Part shown: positions 9,124-17,571 of the stretch, piece by piece
Layout of the letters: each line of letters opens with the position of its first letter
Numbering within the stretch: the stretch's first letter is position 1
Origin: Candidatus Sulfuricurvum sp. RIFRC-1
GTDB taxonomy: Bacteria; Campylobacterota; Campylobacteria; Campylobacterales; Sulfurimonadaceae
Direction: 5' to 3'
Length of the DNA stretch: 64,000 bases
Assembly (NCBI RefSeq): GCF_000310245.1
Contig: NC_020505.1
Coordinates: forward strand, 186,001 to 250,000
The notes under the pieces: generated by a model
The model's input: only the letters and a program-made list of their open reading frames with translations
Database searches by the model: none
Told to the model about the DNA's origin: nothing
Translations under genes and position numbers: made by a program

Positions 9124-9129
9124 TATAAT
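9124..9129 (+). promoter_or_regulatory. -10 element of the ABC ATPase gene, leaderless candidate
   Basis: TATAAT ends only 6 nt before the ATG at 9136 and there is no ribosome site between. Transcription starting at the usual distance would begin at or next to the ATG. Confidence 0.5.
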
Positions 9130-9135
9130 TCCCCT

Positions 9136-9777
9136 ATGACACTATTACAAGCCACCTCTTTATCTCATGCCTTTGATTATCCGTTATTTGAGGATATTTC
9201 ACTCACTCTTAATGCGGGAGAATCGATAGCCATTGTCGGTGTAAGCGGCAGCGGGAAATCGACGCTGATGCATATTCTCTCTTCACTTCTTCGCCCAAAT
9301 CATGGGAAGATCGAATTGTTTGGAAAAGATCTTTACGCAATGGATGACAAAGCCCTTGTTAAATTACGCCGCAATGATTTAGGGATGATTTATCAAAGTC
9401 ACTATCTCTTTAAAGGATTTAGCGCTTATGAGAATCTCGAAGTAGCGGCAATTTTAGCTCGTGAATCTATTGATCCGCATTTATTAGAGCGTTTGGGGAT
9501 TGAGAATGTAATCCGCCAAAAAGTGACGGAACTCTCAGGCGGGCAGCAGCAGAGGGTATCGATTGCCCGTGTATTATCCAAAAAACCTCGTCTGATTTTC
9601 GCGGATGAGCCAACCGGTAATCTCGATCACGCAACGGCACTTGAAGTAATGGATATTTTTGAGGACTATTTGGCTGAGCACAGCGCGGCAATGGTCTTGG
9701 TTACCCATGATGAGTCGTTAGCCGCACGATGTAATCATATCTATCGTATGAAAAACGGTAGTTTGAGCGAGGGTTAA
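9136..9777 (+). CDS. ABC transporter ATP-binding protein, LolD/FtsE-like
   Basis: 213-residue ATPase subunit of an ABC transporter. Walker [10 protein letters not shown] (near residue 34), Q-loop YQSHYLF, signature LSGGQQQR, Walker [13 protein letters not shown] and the switch His in VTHDES are all intact. The DEPTGNLD form is typical of the LolD/MacB/FtsE subgroup, which works with FtsX-like permeases; no permease is adjacent. The gene occupies the position of the ABC ATPase between tsf and fliR in Campylobacter. fliR follows after 3 nt. Partner and substrate unknown. Confidence 0.85.
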   Translation: MTLLQATSLSHAFDYPLFEDISLTLNAGESIAIVGVSGSGKSTLMHILSSLLRPNHGKIELFGKDLYAMDDKALVKLRRNDLGMIYQSHYLFKGFSAYENLEVAAILARESIDPHLLERLGIENVIRQKVTELSGGQQQRVSIARVLSKKPRLIFADEPTGNLDHATALEVMDIFEDYLAEHSAAMVLVTHDESLAARCNHIYRMKNGSLSEG

Positions 9778-9780
9778 ATT

Positions 9781-10545
9781 ATGGATTTGGCAGAGATATT
9801 TAGCGAAGGCCGGACCATCGCTTTTATATTACTCTTCACCCGCTTTAGCGCACTTTTTATGGCGGTACCTATCTTTTCTCATGCGAATATTCCCATCTCG
9901 ATTAAAGCGGCAATGGCTTTTTTCTTTACGGTATTCTTTTTTGGTGCAGTACCGCCGCTTAATATCCCCACCGATGCGCTTAGTTTAACGGTCGCGATTT
10001 TAGGGGAAATGCTATTTGGACTGGCAGTGGGGATCGTCTTGCAGCTAGCCTATCATGTCATCACCTTTGCAGGGGGACAAATCTCATTTATGATGGGGTT
10101 TTCACTGGCCTCGGCGATCGATCCGCAATCGGGTGTATCAATGCCGATTATCAGTCAGTTTTTAGCATTGTTAGCACTCATGATCTTGTTGGTTTTTGAT
10201 CTTCATCACTGGATACTGCTCTACGCATCCGAATCGATTGCATCGGTTCCACTGGGGGGATTTATGATGACTCCCTCTTTGTTTCAGTATATTATGCACG
10301 CCATGACCAACATGTTTGTGGTCGGATTTATGATCGCCTTTCCGATTACGGCATTAACGATGCTCGCCGATGTCATTTTCGGCATGTTGATGAAAACCAT
10401 GCCACAATTTAACCTTTTAGTCATCGGGATGCCGATTAAAATCGGTATATCGCTTGTGGTGTTAATGGTAACACTGGGCGCGACGTTGATGATCGTCACT
10501 TCACAAACACAAAATGCGTATAACTTCCTCGAAAAATTATTCTAA
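9781..10545 (+). CDS. fliR: Flagellar export apparatus protein FliR
   Basis: Inner-membrane component of the flagellar type III export gate (FliPQR channel). 254 residues with about six hydrophobic helices. Typical FliR features are the N-terminal LFTRFSALFMAVPIF, the loop FAGGQISFMMGFSLA and the later MPQFNLLVIGMPIKI. It follows the ABC ATPase gene and overlaps the convergent NucT-like gene by 9 nt at the 3' end. Confidence 0.93.
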   Translation: MDLAEIFSEGRTIAFILLFTRFSALFMAVPIFSHANIPISIKAAMAFFFTVFFFGAVPPLNIPTDALSLTVAILGEMLFGLAVGIVLQLAYHVITFAGGQISFMMGFSLASAIDPQSGVSMPIISQFLALLALMILLVFDLHHWILLYASESIASVPLGGFMMTPSLFQYIMHAMTNMFVVGFMIAFPITALTMLADVIFGMLMKTMPQFNLLVIGMPIKIGISLVVLMVTLGATLMIVTSQTQNAYNFLEKLF

Positions 10546-11013
10546 ATAGGGTTTGGCCTGCTTGAAAATCGCCAACTGCGATTGCTTAAGTACTCGGATT
10601 GTCTGCTGATTGTCACTGCATCGAATGAGATGTTTTTGGGACGTAAGGATTTCTTCTTCAAAAGCTCCATCCAAAGTACAGACAAGCGAATCATCGATCA
10701 TAACAATACTCTGCGTTAAAGGGTGAGGGTAGGTATAAAGATTGACCCGTTCATATTGAACCATCGAGAGGGGATCTCCATTCGGATCATTTACCACTAA
10801 TGTGACCAGAGAGCCTTTATGCGCACCGTTCAGAATCCCTTTTTTTAATACGGAATGATTGAAAGAGGAAGTAATGATATGAATATGTGAACTTTTTTTG
10901 CACAGCCGGTTTAATTCATACGTCAAAAGTGTGTGATGATCGGGGAGCTGATAAACTCTTTCTTCACCAAAAAGGGGGAGAAAGAGAGAAAGTAGGGTAA
11001 GAAGTTTTATCAT
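10537..11013 (-). CDS. NucT-like phospholipase-D-fold protein with lost catalytic motif
   Basis: 158-residue protein with an N-terminal signal or anchor (MIKLLTLLSLFLPLFG). Its layout follows NucT (Helicobacter HP0323), a membrane-bound PLD-family nuclease: an N-terminal helix, an IHIITSSFNHSVLKKGI block matching the IKIAIYSFTH-type strand of NucT, then the HKD region. At the HKD site the His and Lys of H-x-K-x4-D are replaced (T100, S102) while D107 is kept, so nuclease activity is unlikely. In Helicobacter nucT lies beside the acidic-protein gene, as here. Function is probably structural or lost; assignment is from memory of the family. Confidence 0.55.
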   Translation of the reverse strand: MIKLLTLLSLFLPLFGEERVYQLPDHHTLLTYELNRLCKKSSHIHIITSSFNHSVLKKGILNGAHKGSLVTLVVNDPNGDPLSMVQYERVNLYTYPHPLTQSIVMIDDSLVCTLDGAFEEEILTSQKHLIRCSDNQQTIRVLKQSQLAIFKQAKPYLE

Positions 11014-11084
11014 TTAATTTTTTTTTAGTTACAATGATACCACGAAGCTTTTGATAGAACAAGGGCATTTAAAGAGGGGTAGCA

Positions 11085-12470
11085 ATGAAAATTTTGCTTT
11101 TTAACGATAATCCGGTCGTACGAAAACTGGTAGCTCTCAGCGCACAAAAAACCAAAGATGATTTGATTGTTATTTGGTCCGTAGATGAGATCCAAGAGAG
11201 CGATTACGATTTGTTGATTATCGATGATGCACTTTACAGTGACGAACTGTTTCAATCTCTGAAAGAGTTGGTTTCGTTTAAAGCTACTTTACTCATGGCA
11301 ACCCGTGGAAAAGCGGTTCCGGCAGGATTTGACAATGTCATCAATAAGCCGTTTCTCCCTACCGACTTGGTTGATATGTTTATCAAAATCGATAAAAAAA
11401 CCATGTCGGTTTCCATTGCTCCTGAGCGTGTCAGAAGTGAAGAACCTTTCGTTAAAACTGAAGTTCCATTTGCCATTCATCTCGATGAAACGTTGCCGGA
11501 TATGAAAGAAGCGGGCGAGATGGATTCGTTTGATTTCGGTGATTTGGATGATGAGATCGATCTGGGAGAGACACTAAATATTAGTGATGAAATAGATTCT
11601 TTGGAAGATTTTGATGATGCCGTCCTCCCAACCGCTATTTTGGATAAGGAAGAGGTTCAAGAGGTTCAAAATCTTTTAGATGATACCGAAAGTGATGATT
11701 GGAATGTGGAAGAGGAAATTATTATCAAAGGGATTGATGAACCTGATATCCATGAAGACGATGCTTTGAATGTAGCCGATGAACCGGTTGTAGAGAGTGC
11801 AGAAGAACTGAGCGATGAATTTTTGTTAGAAGAAGAGCCGTTTGGAGAGATAGAATCTTTTGAGGCTAAAACCGAAGAAACTGTCGGTTCAGCGGAAGAA
11901 GAATCTGAACTCGGTGATTTGGATTTTGACCTCGATAATGAGATGCTTTTACCGAATTTGGACGATGAGATGCTTTTGGACGACGACGAATTAGGCGATT
12001 TGGAAACTCAGATCCAAGATGCGGTGAACGATCTAGAATCGGAAACTCTCGATAAAGAGTTAGATTTGGATGATTTTAAACTCGATTTTGACGATACCTT
12101 ATCCGAAGAAATGGATTTGGATGAGAAAGAGATGATTGATGGCGATGATCTTGAAGGATTTGATGAGTTGGATATGCTTGATGAACGCGAACTAAAACTT
12201 GCCATCGGAGAAGAGGTGGAAGAAGAATCTGAAGCAGATGATACGGAAGATGACTCTTTTGCGGATGTTGAATTATTGAGTGAAGATTTCGAAGAGCCGG
12301 TAGTGTATGAAGCAGAAAATGCGGAGGTATCGCAGCCGCATACACCCTCTCATGCCGAAGGGGTAGAAGCATTGCAAGCATTGCTAAAAGCACTTTCAAA
12401 CGAAGAAGTAGCCAAGTCGCTAAAAGGTCTTAACATCAGTATTAATATTAATTTCGGGAATGAACAGTGA
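11085..12470 (+). CDS. Highly acidic protein with receiver-like N-terminal domain
   Basis: 461-residue protein. Residues 1 to about 105 resemble a response-regulator receiver: MKILLFNDN acidic start, a DLLIIDDAL strand (D47/D48), LLMATRG with the conserved Thr, and INKPFLP with the switch Lys-Pro. Residues about 120-420 are dominated by Asp/Glu/Leu with loose DLDDE-type repeats and are probably disordered. The C-terminus (EALQALLKAL...KGLNISININFG) is a compact conserved tail. It is the positional counterpart of the poly-E-rich HP0322 / highly acidic Cj1178 proteins between fliR and gmk. Function unknown; the flagellar context is suggestive. gmk starts inside its stop codon. Confidence 0.75.
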   Translation: MKILLFNDNPVVRKLVALSAQKTKDDLIVIWSVDEIQESDYDLLIIDDALYSDELFQSLKELVSFKATLLMATRGKAVPAGFDNVINKPFLPTDLVDMFIKIDKKTMSVSIAPERVRSEEPFVKTEVPFAIHLDETLPDMKEAGEMDSFDFGDLDDEIDLGETLNISDEIDSLEDFDDAVLPTAILDKEEVQEVQNLLDDTESDDWNVEEEIIIKGIDEPDIHEDDALNVADEPVVESAEELSDEFLLEEEPFGEIESFEAKTEETVGSAEEESELGDLDFDLDNEMLLPNLDDEMLLDDDELGDLETQIQDAVNDLESETLDKELDLDDFKLDFDDTLSEEMDLDEKEMIDGDDLEGFDELDMLDERELKLAIGEEVEEESEADDTEDDSFADVELLSEDFEEPVVYEAENAEVSQPHTPSHAEGVEALQALLKALSNEEVAKSLKGLNISININFGNEQ

Positions 12471-13087
12471 ATCGTCGAAGTGGTGCAATTTTAGTTTTAT
12501 CCGGTCCCAGCGGTGCCGGTAAGAGTTCTTTGATTAATAAAATAACCGATCATATCGGTCCTACCTATTTTTCGATTTCAACAACAACACGCCCCATACG
12601 CGAGGGAGAAGTGGATGGAGTTCATTATCATTTCGTCAGCGTTGATGAGTTTAAATGTGAAATCGAGCAAGAGATGTTTTTGGAATACGCAGTGGTGCAC
12701 GGCAACTATTACGGAACGTCGTTGGGCCCGGTTAAAAAAGCGCTTAAAGAGGGAAAACTCGTTATTTTTGATATTGATGTTCAAGGACATGATGCGGTTC
12801 AAAATCGGCTTAGTGATATTACGACATCGGTGTTTATTACAACCCCTTCTCTCAAAGAGCTAAAACGGCGTTTACATAACCGCTCTACCGATAGTGAAGA
12901 GGTGATCGTCGGACGCATTGAAATGGCAAAGAGAGAAGTTCAGAGGATCAGCGAATACGATTTTTTAGTAGTAAACGACAAACTGGAAGACGCATCTGAA
13001 ATTTTAATTTCGATCGCTAAAGCGGCACGGATGAAAATACCGACGTTACAAATCAACGAATTTGTCCAAACTTGGGAAGCGTCGTAA
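12467..13087 (+). CDS. gmk: Guanylate kinase
   Basis: Phosphorylates GMP to GDP using ATP. Walker A LSGPSGAGKSSL at residues 11-22, the TTRPIREGEVDGVHYHFV GMP-binding block and the lid segment NRSTDSEEVI are intact; 206 residues is normal. Translation starts at a GTG overlapping the stop of the acidic-protein gene (GTGA), so the two are translationally coupled. Confidence 0.96.
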   Translation: MNRRSGAILVLSGPSGAGKSSLINKITDHIGPTYFSISTTTRPIREGEVDGVHYHFVSVDEFKCEIEQEMFLEYAVVHGNYYGTSLGPVKKALKEGKLVIFDIDVQGHDAVQNRLSDITTSVFITTPSLKELKRRLHNRSTDSEEVIVGRIEMAKREVQRISEYDFLVVNDKLEDASEILISIAKAARMKIPTLQINEFVQTWEAS

Positions 13088-13160
13088 TAAAAACTTTTGG
13101 TGTATTCATCGAAATACGTTATACTTCCCCACTTAATTTTCTACAGAAGGGACTCTAATC

Positions 13161-13397
13161 ATGAGTATGCCAAGCGGAACCGAATTATTATTGATTTTCG
13201 GGATTGTTATTTTGTTATTCGGTGCGAAAAAAATTCCTGACCTTGCAAAAGGGATTGGACAAGGTATCCGTAATTTCAAAAAAGAGATGAAAGACGATGA
13301 GACTGTAGCAACAACTACTCCGACAGAAGCTCCAAAACAAGTCGATGCAACAGCATCTACAACGGTAGAAGCTCCTAAAACTACTACACAAGCGTAA
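13161..13397 (+). CDS. tatA: Sec-independent translocase subunit TatA
   Basis: 78-residue membrane protein forming the pore of the twin-arginine export system. One N-terminal transmembrane helix ([21 protein letters not shown]) is followed by the FGxKK-type hinge, an amphipathic helix ([14 protein letters not shown]) and a Thr/Ala-rich polar tail. A TATACT -10-like element and GAAGGGA ribosome site precede it. argS begins 3 nt after the stop. No tatBC is adjacent. Confidence 0.93.
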   Translation: MSMPSGTELLLIFGIVILLFGAKKIPDLAKGIGQGIRNFKKEMKDDETVATTTPTEAPKQVDATASTTVEAPKTTTQA

Positions 13398-13400
13398 TTC

Positions 13401-14981
13401 TTGAAACAGCGAGTCAGTGCGCTGTTGCGCGATAAATTCAATTGTGATGTTATCCTCGAAAAACCGAAAGATCGCTCTTTCGGACACTTCGCTACCCCTA
13501 TCGCTTTTTCCCTTGCCAAAGAACTTCGAAAATCACCCATGGCGATTGCCGAAGAGATCGCAACATCGTTCAGCGATCACGATATGTTCGGTGCCGTTGA
13601 ATCAGTCAAGGGGTATATCAACTTCCGCCTCTCCGAGTCGTTTTTAGATGAATACGCTTCGTGGGCATTGAGTCATGGCGAAGAGTTTGGCAGTGGCGAT
13701 AAGCAAGGTTCTATCCTTTTGGAATTTGTCAGTGCCAACCCTACCGGACCGCTTCATATCGGACATGCGCGTGGAGCCGTTTACGGTGACACAATGCTCC
13801 GTCTAGGTCGTCATTTGGGCTACGATATTACGGCAGAATATTACGTCAACGACGCGGGCAATCAAATTGATCTTCTCGGGGTCTCTTTGCAGCTTGAAGG
13901 GCGTTCTAGTCTGCTCGGCGAAGAGGTAGAATGGCCGGAAAAATACTATCGAGGCGAATATCTCAGCGATTTGGCTAAAGAGGCGGTAGAGCTTTTCGGT
14001 CAAGAGGCACTTCGTGATGAGAGCGCTCAAAAAGAGCTGGCTCTTTGGGCAAAAGATAAAATTTTAGCCCTTATCGTGGAAGATTTGGCAGCGATTAACG
14101 TCCATTTTGACACCTTTGTCGGGGAAGCGTCCCTCTATAATGAGTGGGATCGTGTTATGGCAAAAATGGGTGAAGGTGTTTATCTCAACGAAGGCAAAAC
14201 CTTTATCCGATCTTCCGAATTTGGCGATGATCATGACCGAGTAGTGGTTCGTGAAGACGGTCGTCCAACGTATCTTGCGGGTGATATCATCTACCATAAC
14301 CAAAAGTTCGAGCGCGGATTCGAGGATTATATCAACATCTGGGGAGCGGATCATCACGGTTACATCGCCCGTGTCAAAGCGGCGATTACCTTTTTGGGTT
14401 ACGATTCCTCTAAGCTCGAAGTACTCCTCTCTCAAATGGTAAGTCTGCTCAAAGAGGGTGAACCGTTCAAGATGTCCAAACGTGCCGGAACTGTCATCCT
14501 CATGAGCGATGTCGTCGAAGAGATCGGTGCGGAAGCACTGCGCTTTATGTTCGCCTCTAAAAAGTGTGATACCGCACTCGAATTTGATATCGAAGAGCTC
14601 AAGCGTCAAGACAGCTCTAACCCGATCTACTATATCCAATACGCTCATGCCCGTATTCAGACATTGATTGCCAAAAGCGAAAAAACGGTTGAAGAGATTA
14701 TGCTCTCCCATTTACACGGGTTGAGTGCCGATGCGGACGGATTGTTGTTTGAAGCACTTTTGTTGCCGGAAATCATCGAGGATGCATTCGAATCGCGCCA
14801 AGCGCAAAAGCTTCCCGATTATCTAAAAGTATTAGCGGGACGTTTGCATAAATTTTATTACGATACCCGTATTATCGGCACCGAAGATGAGGCGAAACTA
14901 CTCAAACTTCTACTTGTTGTTGCCCTCTCCATCAAAACAGGACTTTCATTACTCGGAATCCAAGCTAAAGATCGGATGTAA
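13401..14981 (+). CDS. argS: Arginyl-tRNA synthetase
   Basis: Class Ia synthetase that charges tRNA-Arg. The HIGH motif is in GPLHIGHARG (near residue 117) and the KMSKS-like loop is FKMSKRAGT (near residue 357), followed by the DALR anticodon-binding domain (SNPIYYIQYAHARI). 526 residues is typical. The start is a TTG 3 nt after tatA; no ATG in the early frame keeps the conserved N-terminal domain intact. The stop codon lies in the loop of a terminator shared with flaC. Confidence 0.96.
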   Translation: MKQRVSALLRDKFNCDVILEKPKDRSFGHFATPIAFSLAKELRKSPMAIAEEIATSFSDHDMFGAVESVKGYINFRLSESFLDEYASWALSHGEEFGSGDKQGSILLEFVSANPTGPLHIGHARGAVYGDTMLRLGRHLGYDITAEYYVNDAGNQIDLLGVSLQLEGRSSLLGEEVEWPEKYYRGEYLSDLAKEAVELFGQEALRDESAQKELALWAKDKILALIVEDLAAINVHFDTFVGEASLYNEWDRVMAKMGEGVYLNEGKTFIRSSEFGDDHDRVVVREDGRPTYLAGDIIYHNQKFERGFEDYINIWGADHHGYIARVKAAITFLGYDSSKLEVLLSQMVSLLKEGEPFKMSKRAGTVILMSDVVEEIGAEALRFMFASKKCDTALEFDIEELKRQDSSNPIYYIQYAHARIQTLIAKSEKTVEEIMLSHLHGLSADADGLLFEALLLPEIIEDAFESRQAQKLPDYLKVLAGRLHKFYYDTRIIGTEDEAKLLKLLLVVALSIKTGLSLLGIQAKDRM

Positions 14982-14990
14982 ATCCGATCT
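14969..14990. terminator. Bidirectional terminator between argS and flaC
   Basis: Perfect 9-bp stem AGATCGGAT/ATCCGATCT with the 4-nt loop GTAA. The argS stop codon is in the loop/stem and the flaC stop touches the other end, so one hairpin serves both convergent genes. Confidence 0.7.
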
Positions 14991-15736
14991 TACCCCAACA
15001 ATCTCGTAACATTTTGTTGAAGCATATCGTTTCGATGTGCCATCGCAATCTGAGCCACATCCAATTTTAAATTGCTTTGTTGAAAATCTTTGATTGCATT
15101 TGCCATGTCGGTATCGGCGATTTGACTTTTTGCCGCTGAGGTTGCTGTGATTTGATCGAGCAGAGTATTAGAAGCACTGATTAAGCCGTTGGTCGTGGAA
15201 CCGACTGTCGAATTTGCTTGTATCAGTGAATTTCTGTAAGACTCGATGCTCTCTTGGCTGTCGATACTCAGTGAAACCGTGGATAGTTCAGGGAGTGATG
15301 CGCTGATCGTACTCTCTCCCAATGAGAGGGTTGAACTATTCCCAAACAGAGTTTTGCCGTTAAAGCTACTGCTCTCGATGCTTTGCTGCATCGATTCTAC
15401 GGTACGGTTAAATTCACCTTGCAACTCTTGTTTTTGAGATGAATTCAATGATGCGCTGTTGTAGCGGACACTGAGATCATTCAAAGTTTGGGTTTGATCA
15501 CTGAGAGAATTGAGTGTCCCTCCGGCAATTTGCATCATGGCAACGCCGTCATTGGCATTCATCAGCCCCTGTGACATGGTAGAAATCTCACTTTGCAGCA
15601 TGTCTGAGATTGAGCGTGAAGCGCTATCTTGCATCCCTAACTCTACGGCTGCGGCTATTTTTTCGAGTGTTTTATCACGCTTATTCATCTCAGAAGTCAT
15701 CTGAGGAAGCGGATTGAATTGGGTATCTAATTTCAT
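14990..15736 (-). CDS. flaC: Short flagellin-like protein, FlaC type
   Basis: 248-residue flagellin homologue with the conserved N- and C-terminal coiled-coil regions (SDMLQSEISTMSQGLMNANDG-type D0/D1 and the C-terminal DVAQIAMAHRNDMLQQNVTRLLG) but almost no variable central domain. Size and form match Campylobacter FlaC (about 249 residues), a flagellin-like protein secreted through the flagellar export system instead of forming the main filament. A GGGG ribosome site precedes the ATG. On the minus strand, TTAACTTT-N11-GTGATATT (15769-15795) resembles a sigma-28 promoter, weakly supported. Confidence 0.78.
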   Translation of the reverse strand: MKLDTQFNPLPQMTSEMNKRDKTLEKIAAAVELGMQDSASRSISDMLQSEISTMSQGLMNANDGVAMMQIAGGTLNSLSDQTQTLNDLSVRYNSASLNSSQKQELQGEFNRTVESMQQSIESSSFNGKTLFGNSSTLSLGESTISASLPELSTVSLSIDSQESIESYRNSLIQANSTVGSTTNGLISASNTLLDQITATSAAKSQIADTDMANAIKDFQQSNLKLDVAQIAMAHRNDMLQQNVTRLLG

Positions 15737-15841
15737 TTTATCCCCTTTTTAATCTCTCATAGAGTCAGAATATCACTGAACAGATTAAAAGTTAATAATA
15801 TTTTTGGGCTAGATTTGGTTAGAAGTGTAATGGAGCAATGC

Positions 15842-15847
15842 TATAAT
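15842..15847 (+). promoter_or_regulatory. -10 element of the amidohydrolase gene
   Basis: TATAAT 32 nt upstream of the preferred ATG (15880), followed by an AAGGAA ribosome site. Confidence 0.5.
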
Positions 15848-15879
15848 TTCGCCATTGTGAACGGTGTAAGGAAATGAGA

Positions 15880-16728
15880 ATGGTTAAAGTAGCAGCAATA
15901 CAGATGCAGATGAGTGAAGATAAAGCTTCTAATATTCTCAAAGCAGAATCGATGGTGCGTGAGGCGGCGCGTAATGGAGCTAATATCATTTTGATCCCTG
16001 AACTGTTTGAGGGGTACTATTTTTGCAAGGATATGGACAAAAAATATTTCGATTGGGCACAACCTCTCGAAGATAACCCCCTCATCGCGCACTTTAGCGC
16101 TTTGGCCAAAGAACTCGGTGTTGTATTGCCGATCAGCTATTTTGAGCGCTCGGGTGAGCGCTATTTTAATTCTCTTGTGATGATCGATGCGGACGGCACC
16201 GTAATGGAAAACTACCGAAAGACTCATATTCCTGACGGTCCCGGATACGAAGAGAAGTTTTATTTTGCTCCCGGTGACACGGGATTCAAAGTGTGGCAAA
16301 CCAGATTCGGCAATGTCGGGGTCGGTATCTGCTGGGATCAGTGGTTTCCCGAAACGGCGCGTAGTCTAACCCTCATGGGTGCGGATATGATTTTTTATCC
16401 GACTGCGATCGGAAGCGAGCCGGAGATCGGTGTCGATTCGGCATCCCACTGGCAGCGGGTACAGATGGGGCACTCTGCCGCGAACATCGTCCCTGTCATT
16501 GCCGCGAATCGTATCGGAGAGGAAGCAGGGGAGAGTTGTAGTCTCACGTTTTATGGAAGCTCGTTTATCACTGACCACACGGGTGCAAAAGTAGCTGAAG
16601 CCTCACGCGACCGTGAGGAGATCCTCTACAGCGAATTCGATCCGGTATCTATCCGCGAACACCGCCACTACTGGGGACTGATCCGAGACCGCAGACCGGA
16701 GTGTTACGGAATAATCGTTAAAGAATAA
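15880..16728 (+). CDS. aguB: N-carbamoylputrescine amidohydrolase-like nitrilase
   Basis: Carbon-nitrogen hydrolase that releases CO2 and ammonia from N-carbamoylputrescine to give putrescine. The nitrilase Glu-Lys-Cys triad is visible in PELFEGYYF, YRKTHIPD and GVGICWDQWFPE. The GPGYEEKFYFAPGD block and the C-terminal EHRHYWGLIRDRRPE are characteristic of the AguB branch. ATG 15880 is preferred over 15874 because AAGGA is 7 nt away. The usual partner, agmatine deiminase, is not in the window. Confidence 0.88.
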   Translation: MVKVAAIQMQMSEDKASNILKAESMVREAARNGANIILIPELFEGYYFCKDMDKKYFDWAQPLEDNPLIAHFSALAKELGVVLPISYFERSGERYFNSLVMIDADGTVMENYRKTHIPDGPGYEEKFYFAPGDTGFKVWQTRFGNVGVGICWDQWFPETARSLTLMGADMIFYPTAIGSEPEIGVDSASHWQRVQMGHSAANIVPVIAANRIGEEAGESCSLTFYGSSFITDHTGAKVAEASRDREEILYSEFDPVSIREHRHYWGLIRDRRPECYGIIVKE

Positions 16729-16782
16729 ATTGGAACCCATTTTGCTTTAGTGAATGTAATAATCGCTAAGCAGGGGGTATCT

Positions 16783-17571
16783 GTGAGAGTTGTTTTGCGC
16801 CATAACGCTATCTTCGTTCAAGGGAGCTCAAATACCCTCGAAGAGCCGTGGATGGAAGAGTTTTTCGACCATCATATTCAAAACACCCTTTTCCTCGATA
16901 ATGGGGTGCTGGTACTCAATAATGAAAATTCATCGGATCAAAAAGAGGATTTTTTAGAAAATCTAAGTGTGCGGTATACAAAAATGAATGAGCTTTCCGG
17001 CTCATTTTACAGCCGATCATTGAAACGATGCAAAAGCGCTGCCGTTCGTATCGAAGTCCCCTATCGTAAAAGTGAAATCGTCAATGTTGCACTTTATGCG
17101 TATGGTCCGGATCGGGTTAAACTCTCTTTTGGAACACAAAATCGATGGGTGATGCGCTATCTTAAGCAACAGCTCTCTTCTTTGGTTGTTAGTGCAACCG
17201 CAACGGATTTGTACATCGATGTTACTACCTCTGTTGCCAAAGCACGGCTTGAAAAAACCCTCAATCGTCGTGAAGTACTCCATTTTCAAATCAATTATCG
17301 CTATGATGATGCGTTTATGAGCAGGTTGTACGGAAATTACTCTGGATGGGGGTACGGTAACGATGCGATCGATAAAATGATTCGCTACCATGCTATTTTC
17401 GAGATTCCGATGGGTTCACCCCTAGAAGATTTGAAAAAACGGTATCGCGCATTGGCAAAACGGTATCATCCCGACCGTGTACAAAAGAAAAGCCCTAATA
17501 TTATCAACAAATATACCGAGAAATTCCAACTTCTCCAAGAAGCATACGGTGCATTACAAGCGGTTAGTTAA
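16783..17571 (+). CDS. Protein with C-terminal J-domain
   Basis: 262-residue protein. The first about 190 residues are an unrecognised domain; the last about 65 form a J-domain with the HPD motif in KRYHPDRVQ, preceded by the helix LEDLKKRYRALA. J-domains stimulate Hsp70 ATPase, so this is a specialised DnaK co-chaperone whose N-terminal part presumably selects the client. A GTG at 16783 with GGGGG 5 nt upstream is the likely start; an upstream GTG (16750) lacks a ribosome site. The gene overlaps the convergent DUF234 gene by 18 nt. Confidence 0.78.
   Translation: MRVVLRHNAIFVQGSSNTLEEPWMEEFFDHHIQNTLFLDNGVLVLNNENSSDQKEDFLENLSVRYTKMNELSGSFYSRSLKRCKSAAVRIEVPYRKSEIVNVALYAYGPDRVKLSFGTQNRWVMRYLKQQLSSLVVSATATDLYIDVTTSVAKARLEKTLNRREVLHFQINYRYDDAFMSRLYGNYSGWGYGNDAIDKMIRYHAIFEIPMGSPLEDLKKRYRALAKRYHPDRVQKKSPNIINKYTEKFQLLQEAYGALQAVS

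Noticed and set aside
14064-14711. 215-codon antisense reading frame inside argS
   Set aside because: Shadow of the argS coding strand; no ribosome site or recognisable protein.
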